A stretch of 29,013 nucleotides of DNA, taken from NCBI GenBank assembly GCA_041569895.1, contig JBFFXF010000076.1, forward strand, positions 1-29,013, written 5' to 3'. Positions 13,844-20,779 of the stretch are shown here, piece by piece (within the stretch, counting starts at the first letter, position 1; each line of letters opens with the position of its first letter). The position numbers were made by a program, and so were the translations under genes. The DNA comes from JBFFXF01 sp041569895 (GTDB taxonomy: Bacteria; Planctomycetota; UBA8108; JACQVS01). Under the pieces are notes generated by a model, which was not told the DNA's origin, ran no database searches, and was given only the letters and a program-made list of their open reading frames with translations.

Positions 13844-15049
13844 TCACCGAGCATCGTCCGGCAACTCCTTGATGAAGAGATTCCGGAACCACACCTGCCC
13901 GTGGTCTCCCTGGAACTTGAAGGCGTCCTTCGAGAACTCCTTTGTCGCCTGCTTGCTGTCCGTGCGGCGGGAGAGCGGCACGCCGTCGTGGATCAGCTGG
14001 CCGTTCTGCCAGACCCAGACGCGGTTCTGGACGCACTTGGCGTCGATGACGTTCCACGCCCGCCTGTCTTCTTTTTTCGCCGCCACGTCCGGCGCCTTGA
14101 TCGAGTAGAGCGCGCCGTCGCCGTGCTTGTTGTCGGTGCCCTGGTTGCGCTCGATCTGGATCTCCCACTGGTTGCGCAGGTAGAAGCCGCTGTTGCCGGC
14201 GTGCTTCGTCGGGTCGGAGCGATACTCGTAGTGGACAAGGAAGTTGCCGTAGGGCTTCTTCGTCCAGATGTCCCAGCCGCGGTTCTCCTGGTAGCCCCAG
14301 CGCGGGTTGTAGAAGGCGTCGCCGTCGATCGTCCAGAACTCCGTCAGCCTGGCGTCGCGCTCCTCGTTCCGCATGGTCAGCTCGCTCATGTCCTTGCCGT
14401 TCCAGAGCGGCTTCCAGCCCTCGGGGAGCTCGAGGACGCGGATGTTTCGGAAGTACATGATGTCGTGATCGCCCTGGAGCATCAGCGGCCCGCGGTCGAT
14501 GGTCAGGGCGCGGCCGGTGACCGGGTGCTTGCTGATCGAGCCCGGCGTCGGCTTCGGGCAGTCCGCGCCGTCCTGCACGATGACGCCGTTCAGCCACACG
14601 GTCACCGAGTTGCCGAGGTGGAGGATGCGGTAATGGTTCCACTCCCCCTGCGGGTTGTGGGCGTTGACGAGCGGCGGGCCGACGCCGTAGATGGCGCCGC
14701 CGTCCCCGGTGCCGAGTTTCTTCGAGTCGCCCTTGCGGTAGGTGCTGTTGAGGATCTGCACCTCGACCTGCCCGCGCAGGTAGACGCCGCTGTTGCCGCC
14801 GCCCTCGGGCTTGGACTTGAAGTCGATCTCGAGGAGGTAGTTCGAGAGCTCGTCGACCGTGCAGTAGTCGTACTTGTCACGCTGCGTCAGCAGACCGTCG
14901 ACGACCTGCCACTCGCCCTTCTGCTTGCAGTACGTCCACCCGCTGGTGTCCTTGCCGTTGAAGAGCGATCGCCAGCGCGGCAGCTCCTCTCCGGCGAGCG
15001 TGCCGGAGAGCAGGACGGCGGCGACAAGTGCCGGGAGCAGTCGGAGCAT
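13844..15049 (-). CDS. Secreted protein with two DUF1080 (3-keto-disaccharide hydrolase-like) domains
   Basis: The 401-aa product has a signal peptide (MLRLLPALVAAVLLSGTLAG) and two concanavalin-like DUF1080 domains. Domain 1 (about 25-215) has SLFNGKDTSGWTY, SNYLLEIDFK, GNSGVYLRGQVEVQILN, GAIYGV, WNHYRI and LMLQGDHDIMYFRNIRVLEL. Domain 2 (about 220-400) has PLWNGKDMSE, NFLVHYEYR, GNSGFYLRNQWEIQIE, ALYSIKAP, WNVID and FKFQGDHGQVWFRNLFIKEL. The family is widespread in Planctomycetota, and some members act on 3-keto-glycosides. The start at 15049 is preceded by GGAGGA at good spacing. The gene begins 93 bases after the sulfatase stop on the same strand, so the two probably form a glycan-processing operon. 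Confidence 0.88.
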   Translation of the reverse strand: MLRLLPALVAAVLLSGTLAGEELPRWRSLFNGKDTSGWTYCKQKGEWQVVDGLLTQRDKYDYCTVDELSNYLLEIDFKSKPEGGGNSGVYLRGQVEVQILNSTYRKGDSKKLGTGDGGAIYGVGPPLVNAHNPQGEWNHYRILHLGNSVTVWLNGVIVQDGADCPKPTPGSISKHPVTGRALTIDRGPLMLQGDHDIMYFRNIRVLELPEGWKPLWNGKDMSELTMRNEERDARLTEFWTIDGDAFYNPRWGYQENRGWDIWTKKPYGNFLVHYEYRSDPTKHAGNSGFYLRNQWEIQIERNQGTDNKHGDGALYSIKAPDVAAKKEDRRAWNVIDAKCVQNRVWVWQNGQLIHDGVPLSRRTDSKQATKEFSKDAFKFQGDHGQVWFRNLFIKELPDDAR

Positions 15050-15142
15050 GGGGATTCCTCCTGGTTCGATTGCCGTGACGCGTTGACCAGTGAATGGCTC
15101 GATTGATCTGGCCACGAAACGCTCATTTTCGAGCGCCCGTGG

Positions 15143-16591
15143 TCATGGCGTCAAGGGCCGGCCGCCTCGATCGGTGACGCCGAGGGTCGCGAAGGGGTCG
15201 TCGGTCGAGTCGATGTGCGCATCGAGCATGCGCGAGAGGGTCTGGCGGATGTTGGCGAACGCCCGGTCGGTCGCGAGGTTGGCGATCTCGTGTGGGTCAC
15301 GGAGCATGTCGTAGAGCTCCTCGCCCCCGACCAGGTAGCGGACGTACTTCCACCGGTCGGTGCGCACCATGCGGATCGGCACGCGCCAGCGCTGCTTGCC
15401 GAGGTACTCGACGATCACCGACTCGCGCCCGCCGATCGCCACGCGCGGCACGTCGCCCGGGCCGAGTCGAGCGGCGCTCTCGCCGAGGAGGGGCGCGAGC
15501 GACACGCCGTCGAAGCCCCCTGGCGGCGTCACGCGGGCGAGGTCGCACACCGTCGGCAGCACGTCGAGCGTCGAGACCAGCGCCTGGCTGACGCCAGCCC
15601 GCACGCCCGGTCCGGCGATCACCAGCGGCACGCGCACGAGCTCCTCGTACATCGCCGGCCCCTTGAACGCCAGGCCGTGCGCGCCGGCGAGGTCGCCGTG
15701 GTCGGAGGAGAAGACGACGACCGGCTCGCCGTCGCGACGCCCGAGCGCCTCGAGCACGCGGCCGACCTCGGCGTCGACCTTCTCGACGAGCAGGTGGTAG
15801 CGGTAGCGGTAGAGACGCCAGTCCTCGTCGGTGTAATCCGCGGCGATCTTGCCCTGGTCCTCGTCGCGAAAGCGGCGCTGCGGCTCCGGCTTCGTCGAGA
15901 GGTCATCCGAGAGGCTGGCCGGCAGCGGCGCGCCGAGGAGCTCGGCTCGATCGGGCGACGGGGCGGGTCCACGGTCGCGCTGCTTCCGCGGCGCGACGTG
16001 GTAGACGTCGTGCGGGTCGAGGAAGCTGACGACGACGAGCACGGGGCGCTCGCCCTGTCTCGACAGGAACTCGGCGGCGCGACGCGCGGTCTCGGCGTCC
16101 GATCGATGCCTCGCCTCGCCCGCGGCGAACCCGTGGCGCGACGGCTCGCCGCCGAGGTGCCACTTGCCGAAGTACGCGGTGTCGTATCCGGCCGCCGCGA
16201 ACACCGTGGCGATGCCCGGGATCGATGGGTCCATCGGCGGCGAGCAGCCGGGCACGACGCGCTCGCGGGAGGAGACGTTTCCCATCACGCCGCGGTGGGG
16301 AAAGCGCCCGGTCCAGAGGGCGAAACGCGCCGGCGAGCACTGCGGCGTCGCGGTATAGGCCCGCGTGAAGCGCATGCCGCGGGCGGCGAGCGAGTCGACC
16401 GCCGGAGTCCTGAGACCCGGCACGCCGGGCGCGCCGTCGGTCGCGCTCATCGCCGCGCCCTGCTGCTGGTCGGTGAGGATGATGACGACGTCCGGGCGGC
16501 GTTCCGTTTGTCCGTCGGCATCCGCGGGAACAGTCCCGGCGGGCGAGTTCGGGACGAGACAGAGCGCGATCAGCAGCGTGGCGGCGTGCAT
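15143..16591 (-). CDS. Secreted sulfatase (type I, formylglycine-dependent)
   Basis: The 482-aa product has a signal peptide and a full sulfatase domain. The active-site motif is C85-S-P-A-R89, with GR following in LWTGRFPHRG; Cys85 would be converted to formylglycine by a separate maturase. Metal-ligand regions include IILTDQQ near the start (D41-Q42 where many have D-D) and VVFSSDHGDLAGAHGL. The end has WKYVRYLVGGEELYDMLRDPHEIANLA, typical of the family. Such enzymes release sulfate from glycans in the periplasm or outside the cell. The ATG at 16591 has AAAGGA about 12 bases before it. It is divergent from the kinase gene and upstream of the DUF1080 gene. Confidence 0.92.
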   Translation of the reverse strand: MHAATLLIALCLVPNSPAGTVPADADGQTERRPDVVIILTDQQQGAAMSATDGAPGVPGLRTPAVDSLAARGMRFTRAYTATPQCSPARFALWTGRFPHRGVMGNVSSRERVVPGCSPPMDPSIPGIATVFAAAGYDTAYFGKWHLGGEPSRHGFAAGEARHRSDAETARRAAEFLSRQGERPVLVVVSFLDPHDVYHVAPRKQRDRGPAPSPDRAELLGAPLPASLSDDLSTKPEPQRRFRDEDQGKIAADYTDEDWRLYRYRYHLLVEKVDAEVGRVLEALGRRDGEPVVVFSSDHGDLAGAHGLAFKGPAMYEELVRVPLVIAGPGVRAGVSQALVSTLDVLPTVCDLARVTPPGGFDGVSLAPLLGESAARLGPGDVPRVAIGGRESVIVEYLGKQRWRVPIRMVRTDRWKYVRYLVGGEELYDMLRDPHEIANLATDRAFANIRQTLSRMLDAHIDSTDDPFATLGVTDRGGRPLTP

Positions 16592-16628
16592 CGAGTTCCG
16601 CGTCCTTTCGATCCGGAGAGTCCCCGAC

Positions 16629-16634
16629 TATACT
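16629..16634 (+). promoter_or_regulatory. Candidate -10 box of the kinase gene
   Basis: TATACT (16629-16634) matches TATAAT at 5/6 and lies 49 bases before the kinase ATG, in the 92-base divergent gap. No good -35 stands at 16-18 bases before it, so the call rests on the -10 alone. Confidence 0.4.
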
Positions 16635-16683
16635 CGAGGATCGACGCGTCAAGTGCAAGCGGCCCCCCGACAGGGAGCGGACG

Positions 16684-18126
16684 ATGGCAGTGGTCTCGGT
16701 CCCGGGATTCTGCGAGGGATGCAACGAGAAGATCGACGCCGCGCCGAGCGGGTGCTGCCCGCACTGCGACGCCGCGCTGATCTCGCTCGAGTCCGCGGCG
16801 ACGTCGCTCATCGGCGACCTGCTCGCCCGCGAGACGCACCTCGGCAGCCCGACCGCGAGGGACCAGGCCGAGGACGCGCTGGTCGGCCGGCGGCTCGGGA
16901 ACTACGAGATCGACAGGCTCCTGGGACGCGGCGGCATGGCGAGCGTCTATCTCAGCCGCCACCTGATGCTCGAGCGCCTCTGCGCGCTCAAGGTGATCAG
17001 TCAGAGCATCGCGAAGGAGAGGCCGCAGGCGATCGACCTCTTCTTCAACGAGGCGCGCGCCGCGGCGGCGCTCGTTCATCCGCACGTCGTCACCGTTCAC
17101 AACATCGGCACGCACGGCGAGTATCACTTCATCGAGCTCGAGTACGTCGAGGGAGAGACGCTCGAGCACGATCTCGACAGGAACGACCGCGTCGGCCCGG
17201 TGCGCGCCGTGCAGGTGATGCTGCAGGTGTGCGACGCGCTCGCGGCGGCGCACGCGAGCGGGCTCGTGCACCGCGACATCAAGCCGTCGAACATCCTCGT
17301 GACGCGTGACGGCCAGGCGAAGCTCGCCGACTTCGGGCTCGCCAAGACGGTGTTCTCGGCGGCCGACGGCTCCGGCGAGAGACCCGACGAGGGCCGGGAG
17401 CGCGTCATCCTCGGCACGCCGTACTACATGGCGCCCGAGCTCTTCGACTGCGTCCCCGCCGACACCCGGAGCGACGTGTACGCCGTCGGCGTCACGCTCT
17501 TCCAGCTGCTGACGGGGCATCCGCCGTACCGCGGCGGCAGCCTGTCGACGCTCGCCAAGAAGCACAGGAAGGCGCCGATCCCGGACGTCGCGGAGCTCGC
17601 CCCCGAGACGCCGCGCAGCGTGCGCGAGATCATCCAGCGGTGCCTCGCGAAGGAGCCGATCGACCGATTCCAGGAGGCGGGCGAGCTGCTGACCGAACTG
17701 CGGGCCGTCTACGGCGCCCTGCGCGACATCGAGTCGCTCCTCACCGAGGCGCTCGTCGGCCTGCCGGCCACGTGGGAGGGCGCGCGCGGCAGGTTCCACG
17801 TCGACGTCACGCTCGACGACGGCCGCCGGCAACGGGTGTTCATCGAATCGGACATGAACGCGCCGGTGGTGCGACGGGTGCTCCGGATCTACAGCATCTC
17901 GGCGCCGCTCGAGGAGTCGTACCTCCGGAGGGCCCTCGAGCTCAACGCGGTGATTCCGTACGCGTCGGTGGCGGTCCAGGAGACGGAGGGCGAGCCGCGG
18001 TTCATCGTCATCCAGACCTACCCGCGAGCGACGTGCGACGCGGAGGAGGTCCGGAAGAGCGTCCTGTCGATCGCGACGTGGGCGGACCAGGTGGAAAAGA
18101 GCTTGACGGGGTTGGATCGGTTTTGA
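16684..18126 (+). CDS. Soluble Ser/Thr protein kinase with N-terminal zinc ribbon and C-terminal extra domain
   Basis: The 480-aa product starts with a zinc-ribbon-like segment (C10xxC13...C25PHC28). A Hanks-type kinase (about 70-345) follows with all main motifs: GRGGMASVY, Lys103 in ALKVI, NEARAAAAL, H196RDIKPSN, D216FGLA and APE (249-251). The C-terminal part (about 360-480) is not kinase. It reads RFHVDVTLDDGRRQRVFIES, then ISAPLEESYLRRALELN, ASVAVQ and RFIVIQTYP, and recalls the YbjN/secretion-chaperone-like fold; this is a weak inference. No membrane segment is seen, unlike PknB-type receptors. GGGAG lies about 9 bases before the ATG. Targets are unknown. Confidence 0.88.
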   Translation: MAVVSVPGFCEGCNEKIDAAPSGCCPHCDAALISLESAATSLIGDLLARETHLGSPTARDQAEDALVGRRLGNYEIDRLLGRGGMASVYLSRHLMLERLCALKVISQSIAKERPQAIDLFFNEARAAAALVHPHVVTVHNIGTHGEYHFIELEYVEGETLEHDLDRNDRVGPVRAVQVMLQVCDALAAAHASGLVHRDIKPSNILVTRDGQAKLADFGLAKTVFSAADGSGERPDEGRERVILGTPYYMAPELFDCVPADTRSDVYAVGVTLFQLLTGHPPYRGGSLSTLAKKHRKAPIPDVAELAPETPRSVREIIQRCLAKEPIDRFQEAGELLTELRAVYGALRDIESLLTEALVGLPATWEGARGRFHVDVTLDDGRRQRVFIESDMNAPVVRRVLRIYSISAPLEESYLRRALELNAVIPYASVAVQETEGEPRFIVIQTYPRATCDAEEVRKSVLSIATWADQVEKSLTGLDRF

Positions 18127-18462
18127 CGGCGTTGTGAAGACGACTCATGAGGAAGACAGGAAGAAGCAGGAGAGCAGGAATTGCTTTGCTTGAACTCTGA
18201 GGTACGGCCGAGAGGCGAAAGCTGGAGGTGAGCTGGAATGGCGACGGGCCCGAGCGAGTCGTCCGCCGCCCGACACCAGCTCGCGCTCCACTTCTCCCAT
18301 CAGCCCATCACGGCCATTGCTCGCTCGGCCTCGCCGTCGACAGACGCGACGACGAGTTCCTGCTTTCCCTCTGTTTCCTGCTTTCCTCCTGGGTCTTTCC
18401 TCACAGGCGACGACCAAAAAGCCGTGGATTCCTGAAAGGATCTGCGCCGTTCGAGCGTAGAT
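18127..18462. other. Intergenic region with purine/pyrimidine inverted repeats
   Basis: A left tract GAGGAAGACAGGAAGAAGC (18149-18167) continues to AGGAA at 18180. A right tract at 18357-18403 holds TTCCTGCTTTCC twice in imperfect form and reads as its imperfect reverse complement. Together they bracket about 180 bases and could fold back. The short frames inside run through these tracts and look spurious. The region must also hold the promoter of the sigma-factor operon, which I could not identify. Confidence 0.5.
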
Positions 18463-19065
18463 ATGTCAGTACAGCAAGGCATGGCGAGCGACAGGCAGCT
18501 TCTCGGGGCCTATCTCGGCGGTGATGAGCCGGCGTTTCGGGAGTTTTACGAGCGTCACCGGCGGGCCGTGTACGTCTATCTTCTGTCGCTCGTCGGTCGG
18601 CGGGAGCGGGCCGAGGAGCTGCTGCAGGACGTGTTTCTCGGGTTGCTGCGCCGGCTCGAGGCGGTGCTCCGGTCGGCGAACGGCCGGGCGAACCTGAGGC
18701 CGTATCTGATGCGAGCGGCCAGGAACCATGCCGTCGATCTGCTCCGGCGCGAGCGACGGCAGGCTCGAGCGATCGAGCGGCTCGCGCGGGATGCGCTCTT
18801 TCGCGCCAGCCGTCGGCGCGACGGGGTGGAGACCACCGGCGTCGACGCCGTCGAGCTCGGCCGGCTGCTCGGACGCCTGCCTCGCGAGCAACGCGAGGTC
18901 GTCGTGCTGCGCGAGCTCGCCGGGCTGACGTTTCGCGAGATCGCCGTGACGGTCGGCGTGCCGGAGAACACCGCGGTGTCGCGGTACCGCTACGGCATCG
19001 GCAAGCTGCGGGACCGGCTCGGCGCCGCGTCCCGCGAGACGGGACGCTGTGACGATGGACGATGA
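18463..19065 (+). CDS. ECF-type RNA polymerase sigma factor
   Basis: The 200-aa product is a two-domain sigma factor. Region 2 (about 10-90) has LLGAYLGGDEPAFREFYERH, AEELLQDVFLGLLRRL and YLMRAARNHAVDLLRRERRQ. Region 4 (about 130-185) has GRLPREQREVVVLRELAGLT, FREIAVTVGVPENTAVSRY and KLRDRLG. Such proteins direct RNA polymerase to stress or envelope genes. Length is usual for the group. The start may be 18463 or the ATG at 18481 (MASDRQL); neither has a strong ribosome-binding site. The stop overlaps the next ATG (ATGA at 19062-19065), tying its production to the membrane protein that follows. Confidence 0.92.
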   Translation: MSVQQGMASDRQLLGAYLGGDEPAFREFYERHRRAVYVYLLSLVGRRERAEELLQDVFLGLLRRLEAVLRSANGRANLRPYLMRAARNHAVDLLRRERRQARAIERLARDALFRASRRRDGVETTGVDAVELGRLLGRLPREQREVVVLRELAGLTFREIAVTVGVPENTAVSRYRYGIGKLRDRLGAASRETGRCDDGR

Positions 19066-19631
19066 CGATGGACGATGTGACTGACTGTGACCTGGATCGC
19101 GATGGCGACGCGAAGGACCTCTTCGAGGGTCTGACGCTCGAGGAGCCCTCGCCTGGAGCCGATCGACGGGTCCTCGCCGCCGCCGGCGAGATGCTGCGCG
19201 AACGGCGGGCGGGTCACCGCGGCGAACGCACGTGGCCGTGGACGGTCGCCGTGGCCGCCGCCGCGGCGGCGCTCGCCGTGATCGTGTCGTTTCCCGGGGA
19301 TGACGGCGCGGGCGACGGAGCCCGGAGCGACGTCACCGGTGGCCATCCCGGCGGCGATCCGATCGCGGCGACGACGGATGGCATCGGCGAGATCGGCGAC
19401 ATCGACGTCGACGACGCGCTCGACGCGACGCTCGGTGCGCTGCGGGCGGAGGTCGAGCGCATCGGCGAGGTGACCGATCTGCTCCCCGACGAGGACAGAG
19501 ACGACATCCTGGCGCGGGCGAGGTCATGCCTCGCGCGCATCGAGCGCCTCGAGGAGGCGATCAAAACGGAATCACACACACAGAGCTCGGTGTTCGGGCT
19601 CCCGGAAACCGTCAAGGAGGGAAACGCATGA
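19062..19631 (+). CDS. Single-pass membrane protein, likely anti-sigma factor
   Basis: The 189-aa protein has an acidic N-terminal cytoplasmic part (1-57), one membrane helix (about 58-76, WPWTVAVAAAAAALAVIVSF), and an outer part rich in Asp and Gly ending in a helical segment (DILARARSCLARIERLEEAIK). No zinc-binding HxxxCxxC motif is present, so it is not a ZAS-type anti-sigma factor. The assignment rests on position and topology: it overlaps the ECF sigma stop by 4 bases and the next start by 4 bases. By analogy it would hold the sigma factor at the membrane until an envelope signal frees it. It could instead be a structural partner of the downstream protein. Confidence 0.65.
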   Translation: MTMDDVTDCDLDRDGDAKDLFEGLTLEEPSPGADRRVLAAAGEMLRERRAGHRGERTWPWTVAVAAAAAALAVIVSFPGDDGAGDGARSDVTGGHPGGDPIAATTDGIGEIGDIDVDDALDATLGALRAEVERIGEVTDLLPDEDRDDILARARSCLARIERLEEAIKTESHTQSSVFGLPETVKEGNA

Positions 19632-20635
19632 GAGCGCGCACCCTGAGAGGACTCCTTTTCATCGGAATCGCTGCAACGGTCGCCATCGTCGCCGTCGACG
19701 CGTCCGTCGCCGCGCAGGATCGCCCGCGAGAGGCCGAACCGAGACGTCGCGCCCCGGAGGAGCTGCGACAGCTCCGCAATCAGATGGAGGAACTGCGGGC
19801 CGCGATGCGGGCCGCCGCCGAGCGTGGCGATCGGGAAACCGCCAGCCGGCTCGAGAGGCAGTACCTCGAGCTGCGCGAACGCGAGCGGCGCCTGAGCCCG
19901 GAACGCCGTCCGGATGCCCCGCGTCGCGAGGGCGAGCGCACCGAGTTCGACGTCGCCATCGACCAGATCAGCGAGCTCCGCAAGCGGGCGTTCCGCGCCA
20001 AGCAGCGCGGCCAGCACGGCCAGGCGATGGAGCTCTGGGCCGAGGCCGACCGCCAGCAGGAGCGCGTCAGTCGCGCATTCCGCGTCGGGCTGGAAGGCGA
20101 GGGCGAGGGGCGCCGTCGGACGACCACGACCCGCCGCCGGCCGGAGGTCGCGCGCGAGTCGCGACCGGATCGACCGCTGGCGGACCGCTGGCGGCAGGTC
20201 GAGGAACTGCGCCGCGAGGTCGAGGAGCTCAAGGCCGTGCTGCGGCGCGCCCTCGAGCGACTGGAGCACGGCGAGCACGAAGACCGCGAGCACCGGGAGC
20301 GAGAGTCCCGTGAACGTCGCGAGGGCGAGGTTCGGCGCGAACGGCGCGTCGAGCGAGAGGTGCGACGCGAGGGCGAGCGACGCGAGGGCGAGGCGCGACG
20401 TGAGCGCGATCGAGAAGAGCGCGGCGAGCGGGCCGAGCGGCGCGAGCGAGAGGAGCGAGAGGAGCGCCGCGAGGGGGCCGAGCGTCGAGAGCGCCGGGAG
20501 GAGGAGCGCCGTGTGCGTGAGCGGCGCGAGGAGCGTGACGAGGAAGAGCGCGAGGAGCGCCGCGAGCGACGGCGAGATCGTGACGGGGAGGGCGAGAAGA
20601 GCGACGGCGAGCTCGAGGAGCGCCGGTTCGAGTGA
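19628..20635 (+). CDS. Exported Glu/Arg-rich helical (coiled-coil or single-alpha-helix) protein
   Basis: The 335-aa product has a signal peptide (to about VAAQ, residue 30) and is otherwise nearly all charged helix. Residues 40-100 form a heptad-like helix (EELRQLRNQMEELRAAMRAA). Residues 105-150 form a second one (FDVAIDQISELRKRAF, MELWAEADRQQ). Residues 185-215 are a further coiled coil (RQVEELRREVEELKAVLRR). From about 216 to 335 the sequence is almost only Glu and Arg with some Gly, Asp and Ala, the pattern of a stable single alpha helix. No enzyme motif is seen. AAGGAGG sits 7 bases before the ATG, and the start overlaps the stop of the anti-sigma-like gene. As third gene it may be the sensor or effector of the sigma system. 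Confidence 0.75.
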   Translation: MRARTLRGLLFIGIAATVAIVAVDASVAAQDRPREAEPRRRAPEELRQLRNQMEELRAAMRAAAERGDRETASRLERQYLELRERERRLSPERRPDAPRREGERTEFDVAIDQISELRKRAFRAKQRGQHGQAMELWAEADRQQERVSRAFRVGLEGEGEGRRRTTTTRRRPEVARESRPDRPLADRWRQVEELRREVEELKAVLRRALERLEHGEHEDREHRERESRERREGEVRRERRVEREVRREGERREGEARRERDREERGERAERREREEREERREGAERRERREEERRVRERREERDEEEREERRERRRDRDGEGEKSDGELEERRFE

Positions 20636-20684
20636 GCCCGGGGGGCCTCGTCGCGACCGCTCGCAACTTTAACGGACGACGTTT

Positions 20685-20690
20685 TTGACA
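20685..20690 (+). promoter_or_regulatory. Possible -35 box upstream of the first secreted paralogue
   Basis: A perfect TTGACA (20685-20690) lies 90 bases before the ATG. The sequence at 16-18 bases downstream (around TTGACT) is a poor -10, so only half a promoter is seen. Confidence 0.3.
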
Positions 20691-20779
20691 GCTCCGGGAG
20701 AATGGGATTGACTGACTACGGGCTGTTGTGACGGAACCATCCGAGGACGTGGGTTCCTTTCCGAGAGAAGGAGCTTCTC

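Noticed and set aside
18228..18524. Small frames between the kinase and sigma genes
   Set aside because: They cover the GCAGGAA/TTCCTGC repeat tracts, lack domain-like sequence, and overlap the sigma gene.
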